DNA from: Rhodospirillaceae bacterium
GTDB lineage: Bacteria > Pseudomonadota > Alphaproteobacteria > GCA-2731375
Assembly: GCA_018701215.1 (NCBI GenBank)
Contig: JABIWH010000022.1
Location: forward strand, 1 to 64,000
Length of the DNA stretch: 64,000 nt
Direction of reading: 5' to 3'
In this document: positions 8,926-18,530 of the stretch, one piece after another
How positions within the stretch are numbered: the first letter of the stretch is position 1
Layout: every line of letters starts with the position of its first letter
Notes under the pieces: generated by a model
Database searches by the model: none
What the model saw: the letters and a program-made list of their open reading frames with translations, nothing else
What the model was told of the DNA's origin: nothing
Translations under genes and position numbers: made by a program

Positions 8926-9728
8926 TCGAAAAAGGACGCCTTAAGCTGCTTTAGCGCCTTATTTTCCGTCAGGTCCATATGCAGGGGAGTGATGGCAATG
9001 CGACCCGACTCCGTCACCGCCAGATCGGTGCCGGCCTTTGGCGTGCCATGAACGGGGCGGTAGCCGAGCCAGTAGTACGGCCGTTCCCTGGCATCAATGC
9101 GCTCTTCTATATTCAGGGCGGTGATATCGCGCCGGCCCTGGCGGCAGATCTCCACGCCCTTTACATCGCCAGGCAATACATCGGGAAAATTAACGTTCAT
9201 CAGCACTTCACTGGACCAGCCCAGCGCCACCAGACGGCGGATGATATCAGCGGCATGTTTCTCCGCCGTGGGCCAATGCATGATCTTACGGTTGGCAAAG
9301 GATTGGCTGAGTGCAATCGAAGGCACGCCCACCAGGGTGCCTTCCATGGCGGCGGCAATGGTGCCGGAATAGGTCACGTCCTCGCCCATGTTGGCGCCAC
9401 GGTTGATGCCCGAAAGCAGAAGGTCCGGGCGCTTGTCCGCCATGACCTGGTTCATCGCCATCATCACGCAATCGGTCGGTGTGCCCTGCACGGCGAACTT
9501 GCGCGATGAAATCTTGCGCAGGCGCAGTGGATCGGTCAGCGTCAGCGAATGCCCGGCACCGCTATGTTCGGTCTCGGGCGCGACCACCCAGACATCGTCC
9601 GAAAGCGTCTTGGCAATGCGTTGCAGCACTTTCATGCCAGGCGCGTTGATACCGTCGTCGTTGGTTAAAAGGATCCGCGTACGCCGCAAATTGGCAAGTT
9701 TAGCAGCCGGTTTCTTGGCCATACTCAA
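8922..9728 (-). CDS. surE: 5'/3'-nucleotidase SurE
   Basis: 268 residues, normal for SurE. The metal-binding motif LLTNDDGINAPGM is at about 20-32 and the SGINRGANMGEDVTYSGTIAAAMEG motif is at about 106-130. It dephosphorylates nucleoside monophosphates and short polyphosphates. Its ends overlap both serS (4 bp upstream) and pcm (4 bp downstream), so the three genes form a tightly coupled operon. About 17 extra basic residues precede the usual start of the fold. Confidence 0.96.
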   Translation of the reverse strand: MSMAKKPAAKLANLRRTRILLTNDDGINAPGMKVLQRIAKTLSDDVWVVAPETEHSGAGHSLTLTDPLRLRKISSRKFAVQGTPTDCVMMAMNQVMADKRPDLLLSGINRGANMGEDVTYSGTIAAAMEGTLVGVPSIALSQSFANRKIMHWPTAEKHAADIIRRLVALGWSSEVLMNVNFPDVLPGDVKGVEICRQGRRDITALNIEERIDARERPYYWLGYRPVHGTPKAGTDLAVTESGRIAITPLHMDLTENKALKQLKASFFE

Positions 9729-10993
9729 ACGACCCTCGTCATTCCACCCATATAGGGTTGCAGGGCCTCGGGTATGGCAAAACCACCATCGGCCAGTTGA
9801 TAATTTTCCATCACCGCGATCAGCGTCCGCCCCACCGCCAGGCCGGAACCGTTCAGGGTATGGACGAAATTGGTACCCTTGCCCTGTTTTGGTTTGTAGC
9901 GCGCGCTCATGCGGCGGGCTTGAAAGTCACCGCAGTTGGAGCAGGAGGAGATTTCCCGGTAGCAATCCTGCCCCGGCATCCAGCCTTCCAGATCATAGGT
10001 CCGCTTAGCCGAAAAGCCCATATCGCCACTGCTCAACAACATCGCCCGATACGGTATGCCAAGACGCTGCAGGATGGCCTCGGCACAGCCCGTCATGCGG
10101 TCCAGCTCGTTCTTGGAATCGTCGGGGTGGCTGATGGAAACCATCTCAACCTTATAGAATTGATGCTGGCGCAACATGCCCCGCGTATCCCGCCCCGCGG
10201 CACCAGCCTCGGACCGGAAACATGGCGTATGGGCAATAAACCGCAGGGGTAACTCGTCCTCGCCCAGCACGCCATCGCGGACCAGATTGGTCAGCACCAT
10301 CTCGGCTGTGGGGATCAAATAAAAGCCATCCGTGGTCTTGAAAAGATCTTCCTCGAATTTCGGCAGATTACCGGTGCCAAAGGCGGTGTGTTCGCGCACC
10401 AGCAAGGGCACGGAGGTTTCGCTATAGCCGAATTCGGTGCTGTGAATATCCAGCATGAAAGTTGAAAGGGCGCGTTCCAACCGGGCCAGGGCACCGTGCA
10501 GCACGACAAAGCGGGAACCGGATAGCTTCGAGGCGGCCTCGAAATCCATTAGACCAAGAGCCTCGCCAATTTCGAAATGCTCTTTTGGTTTGAAATCGAA
10601 AACCGGCGGCGTGCCATGGCGGCGCACTTCGATATTGGCCTCTTCATCCGGGCCCACGGGCACGTCGGCTTCGGGCTGATTTGGTAGGCCGGACAAGGTC
10701 TCGCGCAGGCTTTGGGAAAGTTCGCGCTCGATCTCCTCTCCGCTTTGCAGGGCGCCTTTTAATTCACCGACCTCGGCGATCAAATGATCGGCATCCTCGC
10801 CTTTTGATTTCGCCGCGCCGATCTGTTTCGACAGCGCATTGCGGCGATTTTGCATCTCTTGCAAGGTGGTTCGGTTGGCCCGGGCTTTTTCATCCCGAGA
10901 GAGAATATCGGCGGCTTGCGGGGCCACGCCACGGGCGGCCATGCCGGCATCAAAGGCTTCGGGGTTTTCGCGAATCCAACGCAGATCATACAT
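9725..10993 (-). CDS. serS: Seryl-tRNA synthetase
   Basis: 422 residues with class II aminoacyl-tRNA synthetase architecture. An N-terminal coiled-coil arm (about 30-100) precedes motif 2 (FRSEAGAAGRDTRGMLRQHQF) and motif 3 (GSGLAVGRTLIAVMEN near 387-402). It charges tRNA-Ser with serine. It is the first gene of the serS-surE-pcm operon, and its stop overlaps the surE start. Confidence 0.98.
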   Translation of the reverse strand: MYDLRWIRENPEAFDAGMAARGVAPQAADILSRDEKARANRTTLQEMQNRRNALSKQIGAAKSKGEDADHLIAEVGELKGALQSGEEIERELSQSLRETLSGLPNQPEADVPVGPDEEANIEVRRHGTPPVFDFKPKEHFEIGEALGLMDFEAASKLSGSRFVVLHGALARLERALSTFMLDIHSTEFGYSETSVPLLVREHTAFGTGNLPKFEEDLFKTTDGFYLIPTAEMVLTNLVRDGVLGEDELPLRFIAHTPCFRSEAGAAGRDTRGMLRQHQFYKVEMVSISHPDDSKNELDRMTGCAEAILQRLGIPYRAMLLSSGDMGFSAKRTYDLEGWMPGQDCYREISSCSNCGDFQARRMSARYKPKQGKGTNFVHTLNGSGLAVGRTLIAVMENYQLADGGFAIPEALQPYMGGMTRVV

Positions 10994-11271
10994 GGCGGCG
11001 TGTCTCTGACTTAGTGTGCTTCAAGCGGAATTGGCAATCGGAAATAGGTCTTGCCGGCTCGACGCAGGGCATAACGAATAGCTTAAACCAAGCTACGAAG
11101 AGCGCGCCCTGTATACGCCCAAGCCCCTGGTCCGTCCAGAGCAAGGCTTATCGTTTGACGACCTTGGCGCCACGCCGATCCGTGACATCGTGCATTCTTA
11201 AAACTAGGCACTGACCGATACCTACAGCGTATCGTATTGGTGTGAACATCATCCCCCGTCCCGGCGACACA
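10994..11271. other. Intergenic stretch with no supported gene
   Basis: 278 bp between the serS start and the end of the FAD oxidoreductase gene, both on the minus strand. I find no open frame with family-like sequence, no tRNA-like fold and no convincing intrinsic terminator. It presumably holds the serS promoter, but I cannot place it. Confidence 0.5.
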
Positions 11272-12576
11272 CTAGCCCAGAACAGTGAAACTACTGTTCG
11301 GATTGATCTCTCGATTGCGCGAGAAGAAACCGATATTGGCTTGCCGCTTGGTATAGAGGTAGTCAAAGCGGACCGGATCGGCATCATGGTCATGGCCGTC
11401 CTGACAGCGGATAATCAATTCCGCCATCATTGCACCCGCCACCGGCGCATTCTTGAACTGATTTCCCGAGCTACCGACCGCCATGTAAAAGCCCGGTAGA
11501 TCCGAACAATCATATATCGGGATCCAATCATCCGTCACGTCATAGAGGGAGACAACCCCGGCGGCTTGGTTGGGGATTTTCAAATCAGGCACGCGCTGGC
11601 CGGCGCGCATTGCCTGGGTTTGCCATTGCGCCGTGAATTCCGTGTCGTAGTCGTCGGGATCGGCCCATTCCCTGGCATCGCACTCCGGGTCCTCGCTGCC
11701 GAACAGGATATGATTGCCCACCTCGGGCCGGCTGTAACAGGCGATGTCGCTGTCGGAGGCGACCGGACCATGTGTCATGTAATCAAAACCATCTGGCGAC
11801 GGCAGATGCACCACTTCCTGACGCAGGGCCCGGGTCTTGATTTTCATAGCCTGGGCCACGCCGGCCATTTCATTGACCTTGGCCGAGTGCGGCCCGGCCA
11901 CGTTGACAACGACGGGCGCATCGATTTCGTCACCATTCGCCAGGGTAATGCCGCGCACCGCGTTGTCTACCTGGCGGATTTTGGTCACATTCGTATTGAA
12001 ACGGAACTTCGCGCCGGCAGCTTCGGCCGCGACCTGGACATTGTGTGTGGCCAATTGCGGATCGGAGATATAGCCCGCCTGGGGCATGAACGCGGCACCA
12101 GCTATGGCCGGCCCCGTCGCCTCGCCGAAACCCGGATTGTCAGGCAGCTTGGCCGGCGCAAAACTGCGCAAATCATAGATCGGCAGGCGTTTTTTCAAGG
12201 TCTCATTGTCCCAATCCTCCCAGAGGATACCCAGGGTATCCAGGTTTTCGCAGATTGATTTCAGATAGCCGTTGCTCGACGTTTTCATTACCGCGCAACC
12301 AACCTCTTCAAAGCGGGCCAGGCCGCGCTCGTCCGCCACCCCCAGGTGTTCTGACCAATGGCGCCAATACTGGTAACCCTCGAACGCCAGGGCGGTGCCG
12401 TCCAGGGTCGAATAATGACTGCGGATAATGGCGCATGAGGCCGAGGTCGAGCCATAACCGGCGGCCGGCAGGCGATCCACATTCAAAGTACGCCAGCCCC
12501 GCCGGGCCAACTCCAACCCAACCGAGGCGCCGATGATCCCGGCGCCGATAATTATCGCGTCATATTGCTCCGCCAT
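11272..12576 (-). CDS. FAD-dependent oxidoreductase, DAO family (sarcosine/amino-acid oxidase-like)
   Basis: 434 residues. The N-terminal dinucleotide-binding fold (IIIGAGIIGASVGLELARRG, about 9-28) and the DAO-family layout point to an FAD enzyme oxidising a secondary amine or D-amino acid. The family's C-terminal FYMAVGSSGNQFKNAPV segment is present near 375. A GGAG-type ribosome site (TAGGAGAAC) precedes the ATG. It is divergent from the FkbM-type methyltransferase, with a palindromic TTAA site between them. The exact substrate cannot be read from sequence. Confidence 0.87.
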   Translation of the reverse strand: MAEQYDAIIIGAGIIGASVGLELARRGWRTLNVDRLPAAGYGSTSASCAIIRSHYSTLDGTALAFEGYQYWRHWSEHLGVADERGLARFEEVGCAVMKTSSNGYLKSICENLDTLGILWEDWDNETLKKRLPIYDLRSFAPAKLPDNPGFGEATGPAIAGAAFMPQAGYISDPQLATHNVQVAAEAAGAKFRFNTNVTKIRQVDNAVRGITLANGDEIDAPVVVNVAGPHSAKVNEMAGVAQAMKIKTRALRQEVVHLPSPDGFDYMTHGPVASDSDIACYSRPEVGNHILFGSEDPECDAREWADPDDYDTEFTAQWQTQAMRAGQRVPDLKIPNQAAGVVSLYDVTDDWIPIYDCSDLPGFYMAVGSSGNQFKNAPVAGAMMAELIIRCQDGHDHDADPVRFDYLYTKRQANIGFFSRNREINPNSSFTVLG

Positions 12577-12616
12577 GGCCCTGTGTTCTCCTAAAATATC
12601 GGTGTTTGAGACATTC

Positions 12617-12632
12617 TTAAGGCGTCCTTAAC
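12617..12632. promoter_or_regulatory. Candidate CtrA-type site / 15-bp palindrome
   Basis: TTAAGGCGTCCTTAAC matches the TTAA-N7-TTAAC full site bound by the alphaproteobacterial cell-cycle regulator CtrA. It is also a perfect inverted repeat (TTAAGG-CGT-CCTTAA), followed by CAT to give the half-site TTAACCAT. It lies in the 104-bp gap between two divergent genes. The match is a sequence pattern only. Confidence 0.35.
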
Positions 12633-12680
12633 CATAATCAAATACCTAGATTAGGTAGGCCAGCCAAGGACGAAAATATC

Positions 12681-13655
12681 ATGGATCAGCTCGAAACCTC
12701 GGTGCGCACTTTTGCCGCGACCGAACCATGGCAGGGCGAGGCGCCCGAAGGTTGCTTTCCAAATTTTCTGGGCGTGATGACGCAACGCGCCTTCGTCGCC
12801 GATTACGCGCCGTCGAATAGCCTGCTGACGGTCAACGGCGAGGCTAACCTTACGCCCGCTCCGACCTTCAACGATGGCGAAATCTTCTTTGAGCAGGCCG
12901 CCATTCACAATGCGGTCATGGCGGCGTCGGCGCAATTTATCATGGTCGAACTGGGTGGCGGTTTCGCGGCCCGAACCGTTGATGCCCACGCCGCCCTGCA
13001 GCGTCACAATCCCCTGCCCTGCCGTTTCGTCGTGGTCGAAGCCGAACCGACCCATTTCGCCTGGGCGCAACAGCATATGCAGGCCAACGGCATCGATCCG
13101 GATGCCCACTGGCTGATCAATGCCCTGGTCGGCACCAACACCCAGCCCCAGGTCTTCATGCTGGGCGAAGGGTTCTACGGCAACGGCATCGTTTCCGAAG
13201 CCGACTGCCGGCAACTTGTCGTCAATTTAAAGGGCGACATTACCGTCGAACAGGTCCTGCGCAACCTCCTCATTCATGGCCGCTGCGGCGTGCAGCAACC
13301 CTATACGGTTGCCGACGGGACGCGGAATTTCGATTTCGGTTTCATCTCTACCATGCCGCTGCGGGACATTTTGCAACCCCTCGATCATGTGGACCTGATG
13401 GACGTGGATATCCAAGGCGGCGAGCGCGATGTGCTGCCCACGGCAATGGATGTGATCAACAAGAAGGTCAGACGCATTCACCTCGCCACCCATGGCGCCG
13501 CGTTGCACCAAGAGATGTGGGATCTCTTCTTTGAACACGGCTGGATGTGCGAAGTCGACTACGCCCCGAATTCAAGACACCAATCGGAATGGGGCAGCTT
13601 CGAAAACAACGACGGCATTCTGGATTTGGTTAATCTCGATCTAGCCGCCACATAA
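12681..13655 (+). CDS. FkbM-type SAM-dependent methyltransferase
   Basis: 324 residues. The central part has the SAM-binding start FIMVELGGGFAARTVDAHAAL, the acidic VVVEAEPTHFAWAQQHM motif, and the later MDVDIQGGERDVLPTAMD segment that marks the FkbM group of O-methyltransferases. AAGGA lies 10 nt before the ATG. Members methylate hydroxyls on polyketides or glycans; the substrate here is unknown. Its 3' end overlaps the convergent hyuA-like gene by 26 bp. Confidence 0.8.
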   Translation: MDQLETSVRTFAATEPWQGEAPEGCFPNFLGVMTQRAFVADYAPSNSLLTVNGEANLTPAPTFNDGEIFFEQAAIHNAVMAASAQFIMVELGGGFAARTVDAHAALQRHNPLPCRFVVVEAEPTHFAWAQQHMQANGIDPDAHWLINALVGTNTQPQVFMLGEGFYGNGIVSEADCRQLVVNLKGDITVEQVLRNLLIHGRCGVQQPYTVADGTRNFDFGFISTMPLRDILQPLDHVDLMDVDIQGGERDVLPTAMDVINKKVRRIHLATHGAALHQEMWDLFFEHGWMCEVDYAPNSRHQSEWGSFENNDGILDLVNLDLAAT

Positions 13656-15705
13656 ACCAGGCATGGCTGTCATCCAGCCGGGTCCGCCAACCGGGCGGCA
13701 CCAGAATTGTCGTGGTGTCCTCCTCGATCACCGCAGGTCCCTCGATCTCACCGCCAAAGGCAACCTTGGCGCCATCGTACACGGGAACCAAAACGCTTTG
13801 ATCAGGTGAGAAACTGGCCCGGCGGCTATGACTGACAGCCGCTTCCGGTGCCTGATCGCCCACGCCCGGCATGGTGATACGGGAAAGCGGGGTGTCGCGT
13901 TGACCGTAGGCAATGACGCCAAGGCCCATCAGCTCCCGCTCGCAATCCGGATCGGCGAATGTAAAGGCGCGTTCATGCTCTTGATCGAACAGGCTCTCGA
14001 CCGGCCCCATGCCATTGGCGAACAGCTCGTCCTCAGCAAGGCTCAAGGTTAGAACCCCCAACTCGCCCAAATAGCGCACATCCATGCTGCGCTGCAGGCG
14101 GATATGTTCAGGATCAAAACCTTCCGCCGCCAGATCGGCGCGGGCGGAGGCCATCATTTTATCAAATTGGCGATTGATATCCGCAGTGTCGCAATCGGCG
14201 AAACGGGCGGCATGGTTGCGGCTGTAATCATGGCGGACATCTGCGATGACGGCGCCAAAGGAACACAGCAAAGAGGCCACGCGCGGCACGATAATCCGGT
14301 CCACGCCCAGGCTTTCGGCGATGCGGGCGGCGTGCGCGCCGCTGCATCCCCCGCCGCAGACAAAGGCGAAATCACGCAAGTCATGGCCCTGTTCGGTGGA
14401 GACCTGACGCACCGCGTTGGCCATATTCTCGTTCACCAGGGTGTAGATGGCGTAGGCGGCCTCCATTCCGTCAACACCCAACGGCTTGGCAATAGTGTCG
14501 CGAATGCAATCGCGGGCCAGCTCGCCATCAATGGCCATGGCCCCGCCTAAAAGCTGGCGGTCGGAAAAATAACCCAACGCGACATTGGCATCCGTTACCG
14601 TCGCCAACCCACCGCCACGGCCATAGCAGGCAGGGCCGGGCCAGGCCTCGGCGCTTTGCGGGCCGACCTGCAGCAGGCCGTTGTCGTCAATCCAGGCGAT
14701 GGAACCGCCGCCCGCACCAAGGGTGCGTACATTGACCATGGGCACGGCGACACGATAGCGGTGCACATCAACGTTCTTGGCGGTATCGATCTGGCCTTCA
14801 TGGACCAGACTGACATCCAACGATGTGCCGCCCATATCCAGCGTGATGACATTCTCGATATCGAACAGCCGGCCGAAAAAGCGCCCAGCCGCCGGTCCCG
14901 CCGCCGGCCCGGAATCCAAGGCCAGGACCGGACGTTCACGCAGCCCGGCGGCGGATGTGGTGCCGCCGTTACATTGGATATAGCGGATTGCCTTATGAAA
15001 ACCCGCCGCCTGCAGATTACTTTCCAGGCGTCCAATATAGTCATGCAGCCGGCTGCCCAGCGCGGCGCACAAGGCGGTGGTCGAAAAACGCGGATACTCT
15101 CGCAATTGCGGCGATACGGTTGAAGACAGATAGACCGGCACGCCGGGCATCTCCTCGGCCAAGAGATCGCGGATACGCGCCTCGTGGCCTGGATTGACGA
15201 TGGACCATAGCAGGCAGACAGCCACCGCCTCGACGCCATGTTCTTGGAATATCGCCGCCGCCGCCCGTACCTGAGCCTCGTCCAGGGGCTGTAACTCCTC
15301 GCCATCCTTGTTGATGCGCTCGTCTATGGGCAGGCGCAGGTGGCGCGGCACCAGGGGGGTGGGCGGCGGCTGAATATAGTCATAGCGCCGCTCCTTCAGG
15401 CCTTCGCGCAACTCCAGAATATCGCGGAAGCCAGCGGTACACAGCATTCCCGTCCGCGCCAGCTTGCCCTGGATCAGGGCGTTGGTGGCAATCGTGGTGC
15501 CGTGTACCACCAGGTCAAACTGTTGCAGCAGGCTGGGAATATCCAGCTCGGCCCGCGCCGCCAGCTGGCCCAGCCCCTCGTCTATGACCGAGGACAGGTC
15601 TTCGGGATTGGATGATACTTTCGCGACCTGCAGATCGCCGGTTTCAGACAACAAAACAAAATCGGTGAAGGTTCCACCGATATCAATACCCAGACGGTGA
15701 CTCAT
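13630..15705 (-). CDS. hyuA: Hydantoinase/oxoprolinase subunit A
   Basis: 691 residues from the ATG at 15705, chosen because the ASKHA signature GIDIGGTFTDFVLL begins five residues in and the start overlaps the hyuB stop by 4 bp (ATGA). The open frame extends to 15882 but with unrelated sequence. Visible motifs are VVHGTTIATNALIQGK, LDMGGTSLDVSLV and GGGCSGAHAARIAESLG. The family performs ATP-dependent opening of hydantoin, 5-oxoproline or acetone-type substrates together with subunit B. The substrate is not determined here. Confidence 0.92.
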   Translation of the reverse strand: MSHRLGIDIGGTFTDFVLLSETGDLQVAKVSSNPEDLSSVIDEGLGQLAARAELDIPSLLQQFDLVVHGTTIATNALIQGKLARTGMLCTAGFRDILELREGLKERRYDYIQPPPTPLVPRHLRLPIDERINKDGEELQPLDEAQVRAAAAIFQEHGVEAVAVCLLWSIVNPGHEARIRDLLAEEMPGVPVYLSSTVSPQLREYPRFSTTALCAALGSRLHDYIGRLESNLQAAGFHKAIRYIQCNGGTTSAAGLRERPVLALDSGPAAGPAAGRFFGRLFDIENVITLDMGGTSLDVSLVHEGQIDTAKNVDVHRYRVAVPMVNVRTLGAGGGSIAWIDDNGLLQVGPQSAEAWPGPACYGRGGGLATVTDANVALGYFSDRQLLGGAMAIDGELARDCIRDTIAKPLGVDGMEAAYAIYTLVNENMANAVRQVSTEQGHDLRDFAFVCGGGCSGAHAARIAESLGVDRIIVPRVASLLCSFGAVIADVRHDYSRNHAARFADCDTADINRQFDKMMASARADLAAEGFDPEHIRLQRSMDVRYLGELGVLTLSLAEDELFANGMGPVESLFDQEHERAFTFADPDCERELMGLGVIAYGQRDTPLSRITMPGVGDQAPEAAVSHSRRASFSPDQSVLVPVYDGAKVAFGGEIEGPAVIEEDTTTILVPPGWRTRLDDSHAWFMWRLDRD

Positions 15706-17468
15706 CGTGCACGCAACTTTGCTGTTTCGGTTTCGTTGATGGCATGGTCGTCGGGATTGATGACCACACCATAGTCCAGGGCCGCGCCGGCGATCGAGAC
15801 AAAGCCATTGATGACATCGCGGCGCACTGCTTCGCGGTCCCGCTCGAAGGCAGGGCCCACGCCGCCGCCGCCAGGCGGGCACATCTCCAAGCGGCCGCCA
15901 CGCATGGAATGCAGACGCGAGGCACCGCCCGATTTACGCACGCTGCCATCGGGGTCAATGGCATTGCGCTGGCCCAGCTTGGGCTCCAGCATGGTTGATT
16001 TGGCGCCTTGGACGCTAAGGGCGGGAAAGGTATCGATGGTGCCGTGGAAGCGCGCGGTCTGTTCATGGTCGATAGGTTCCCACTCAGTATCCACCGCCAG
16101 GCCGCCGCGCCAACGGCCGGCGCCGCCCGAATCCGTACGGTATTCCAGGCGGCTGACCAGAAACGGCATCTCGTACTCCAGCAATTCCACCGGCTCCTTC
16201 AATACCGCGCCGCCGGAATTTTCAGAGCCGACCCCGGACCAGCCATCCGCGCCATGAGCCGCACCACCGCCGCCCGAACTGCCGCCGTTGGGGTGGAAAT
16301 GGCCATAGAAAGCACCGGTATCCGGATGAATACCGGCCAGAACGATACTGGCCGCAGGGCCCCAGCCGGCGGTTTGGCGTTCATCCGGGATGATTTTCGA
16401 AAGCGCGTCGCGGACAGAATCCACGATTTCGCAAAACGGCTGCGTGGTGCAGCCCAAGGTGGGCGCCGGCGGCACCTGGGCATTGGTGATGGTGCCCAGG
16501 GGGCCATAGTCAATGTCCAAGGCGCGGTAGAGACCGTCATTAAAGGGCGGCTGCAGGCCCAGGGCGATGGTCACCGCATGGCCAACGGCGGCATGGGTGG
16601 CACCAAAGGGTGAATTGCGCACCTCGCGCAACTGCTCGGGCGAGCTCAGGGTGATGGACATCCTGTCGCCGCTTACGGTGACTTCCGCCGCGATTTTCTT
16701 GTGATCATCACCCGTCCGGGCGGACAGCCAGCTTTCGCCCTGTTGGCGGCCGTCAGGCAGACCGGAAATGGCCGTGCGGACCCGGCGTTCGGTCATATCG
16801 TACAGTGCCTCGACCCCCGCCTTAGTCACCTCGATACCGTATTTTTCGGCCATGGCGCGCAGGCGCCGACCCGCGATCTCGGCCGCCGCGATCATTGCCA
16901 GCATGTCGCTGTGCTGTTGCTGGGGAAAGCGGATATTGTTGAAATACAATCGCATGACGTCATCGCAAGGTTCGCCGGCGGCAATAATCTTCAGGGGCGG
17001 GATGCGAATACCCTCGCCATAGCTGTCAGATTGCGCCCGGCGCAGATCGGCTGGCGACGGCCCGCCAAGATCCAGCCAATGGGCCCGGATCACGGCCCAG
17101 AACAATAACGCGCCATCAACAAAGACCGGCCGCAGCAAGGCCACATCGTTTAAATGCAGGCCGCCAAAAGCGGGATCATTACATAGAAATGTATCGCCTG
17201 AGGCGATATCGCCTTCATAAGCTTCCGCCACCGCACGGCAAACAAAGGGGATGGAGCCCACATGTACGGGCAGTTCCGCATCGCCCTGGATCATCTGCCG
17301 GGCCTGCCAGTCACACAGCGTGCAGGAAAAATCCTTGGCCAATTTGAACACCGGCGAACGCGCCGTGCGCACCACCACCTGGCTCATCTCGTCGGTAATC
17401 GAGGTCAGTGCCCCCTGCATGGTGGCCAGGGTGGTGATATCCACATCATTCATTTTAGCACTCGGCAT
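15702..17468 (-). CDS. hyuB: Hydantoinase/oxoprolinase subunit B
   Basis: 588 residues from the ATG at 17468, which is preceded by GGGAG at a normal spacing; an upstream in-frame start at 17534 lacks such a site. Family motifs include SPVFKLAKDFSCTLCDW, GDTFLCNDPAFGGLHLNDV and the glycine-rich end MCPPGGGGVGPAFERDREAV. It pairs with the overlapping hyuA to form the ATP-dependent hydantoinase/oxoprolinase. The neighbouring FAD amine oxidase suggests a role in nitrogenous-compound catabolism (inference). Confidence 0.93.
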   Translation of the reverse strand: MPSAKMNDVDITTLATMQGALTSITDEMSQVVVRTARSPVFKLAKDFSCTLCDWQARQMIQGDAELPVHVGSIPFVCRAVAEAYEGDIASGDTFLCNDPAFGGLHLNDVALLRPVFVDGALLFWAVIRAHWLDLGGPSPADLRRAQSDSYGEGIRIPPLKIIAAGEPCDDVMRLYFNNIRFPQQQHSDMLAMIAAAEIAGRRLRAMAEKYGIEVTKAGVEALYDMTERRVRTAISGLPDGRQQGESWLSARTGDDHKKIAAEVTVSGDRMSITLSSPEQLREVRNSPFGATHAAVGHAVTIALGLQPPFNDGLYRALDIDYGPLGTITNAQVPPAPTLGCTTQPFCEIVDSVRDALSKIIPDERQTAGWGPAASIVLAGIHPDTGAFYGHFHPNGGSSGGGGAAHGADGWSGVGSENSGGAVLKEPVELLEYEMPFLVSRLEYRTDSGGAGRWRGGLAVDTEWEPIDHEQTARFHGTIDTFPALSVQGAKSTMLEPKLGQRNAIDPDGSVRKSGGASRLHSMRGGRLEMCPPGGGGVGPAFERDREAVRRDVINGFVSIAGAALDYGVVINPDDHAINETETAKLRAR

Positions 17469-17661
17469 GTGTTCTCCCAGAAGCAGCTTGGGCCGGATGA
17501 TACAGCACTTCGTTGTCATCGGGGAGTGTTCCATGTGAGCGGCGGTGTGACGTCACTGCATGACGTCTCTGGCCGGGCCGGAGTTATCCATGATAGCCTT
17601 GGCAAAATAATTTGCAGTTTGTACACCGCCAACGGGGCGGCGAGTGAAAGGGTTTGCCGGA

Positions 17662-18471
17662 ATGGATCTCACACACATTAAATTCGATATTAGCGAGGAA
17701 ATCGCGACGATTACTTTGAATCGTCCAGACGCCCGCAATGCCCTAAGCCGGGAGATGCGGGAGGATTTTCGCACTGTCCTAAAGCTGGTGAAGGAACAGG
17801 CGGGCGAGGAGGTCAAGGCGTTGATCCTGACGGGCGCGGGCGGGGCCTTTTGCGCCGGCGGCGACATCAAGGGCATGGGCAGTGACGAGCGCACCTCGTT
17901 GATAACGCGGCGCGGCCTCCGCCTGGATCATGATATCATCTATGACTTCGCGCATGTGGAGCTGCCGGTGATCAGCCTGGTTGACGGCCCGGCGGCGGGC
18001 GCGGGTTGTAATCTGGCGCTTGCCGCCGACTTCGTCTTCGCCACACCAAAGGGCATGTTCATGCAGGCCTTTGGCCGCATCGGCGCGGTGCCTGATTGGG
18101 GCGGGTTCTATATTCTGCCGCGTCTGGTCGGGCTGCAACGGGCCAAGGAGTTGGTCTATTCGGCAAGAAAAGTCGGCGCCGAGGAAGCCAAGGAGATTGG
18201 CATGATTCTGGATGTGGTCTCGCAAGATAATGCCATGGAAGAGGTGCGCGAATTCGCCGGCCGCTTCCGCACGGCTTCAACGGCAGCCATTGGCATGGCG
18301 AAAAATGTCCTGAACCAATCGTTCAATCTGGACCACCGCACTTTGCTGGAACTGGAAGCGGATGCCCAGGGCATGGCCTTGGTGACGCCCTATCACAAGG
18401 CGGCGGTGAAGCGCTTCAAGGATAAGGAGCCGTCGCTGTTTGATTGGGAAAAATTGAGCGCCGAAAAATAG
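17662..18471 (+). CDS. Enoyl-CoA hydratase/isomerase (crotonase family)
   Basis: 269 residues from the ATG at 17662, with AAAGGG 9 nt upstream; a GTG at 17644 is the alternative. The crotonase fold shows the oxyanion-hole segments GAGGAFCAGGDIKGMG (about 60-75) and GPAAGAGCNLALAADFVFA. It acts on acyl-CoA thioesters in beta-oxidation-like steps. It is followed 59 bp later by an SDR dehydrogenase, so the pair could catalyse successive hydration and oxidation. Confidence 0.9.
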   Translation: MDLTHIKFDISEEIATITLNRPDARNALSREMREDFRTVLKLVKEQAGEEVKALILTGAGGAFCAGGDIKGMGSDERTSLITRRGLRLDHDIIYDFAHVELPVISLVDGPAAGAGCNLALAADFVFATPKGMFMQAFGRIGAVPDWGGFYILPRLVGLQRAKELVYSARKVGAEEAKEIGMILDVVSQDNAMEEVREFAGRFRTASTAAIGMAKNVLNQSFNLDHRTLLELEADAQGMALVTPYHKAAVKRFKDKEPSLFDWEKLSAEK

Positions 18472-18530
18472 CGCTTACCCTCTACCCCTCGGACCGGCGG
18501 TGCCGGCGTCAAAAGAAACTGGAGTTTAAA

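Noticed and set aside
12651..13214. 187-residue minus-strand open frame overlapping the FkbM gene
   Set aside because: It is antisense to the SAM-binding region of the methyltransferase and has no independent support.
15706..15882. N-terminal extension of HyuA
   Set aside because: It is Arg/Pro-rich read-through of the hyuB coding region. The overlap start at 15705 begins directly before GIDIGGTFTD.
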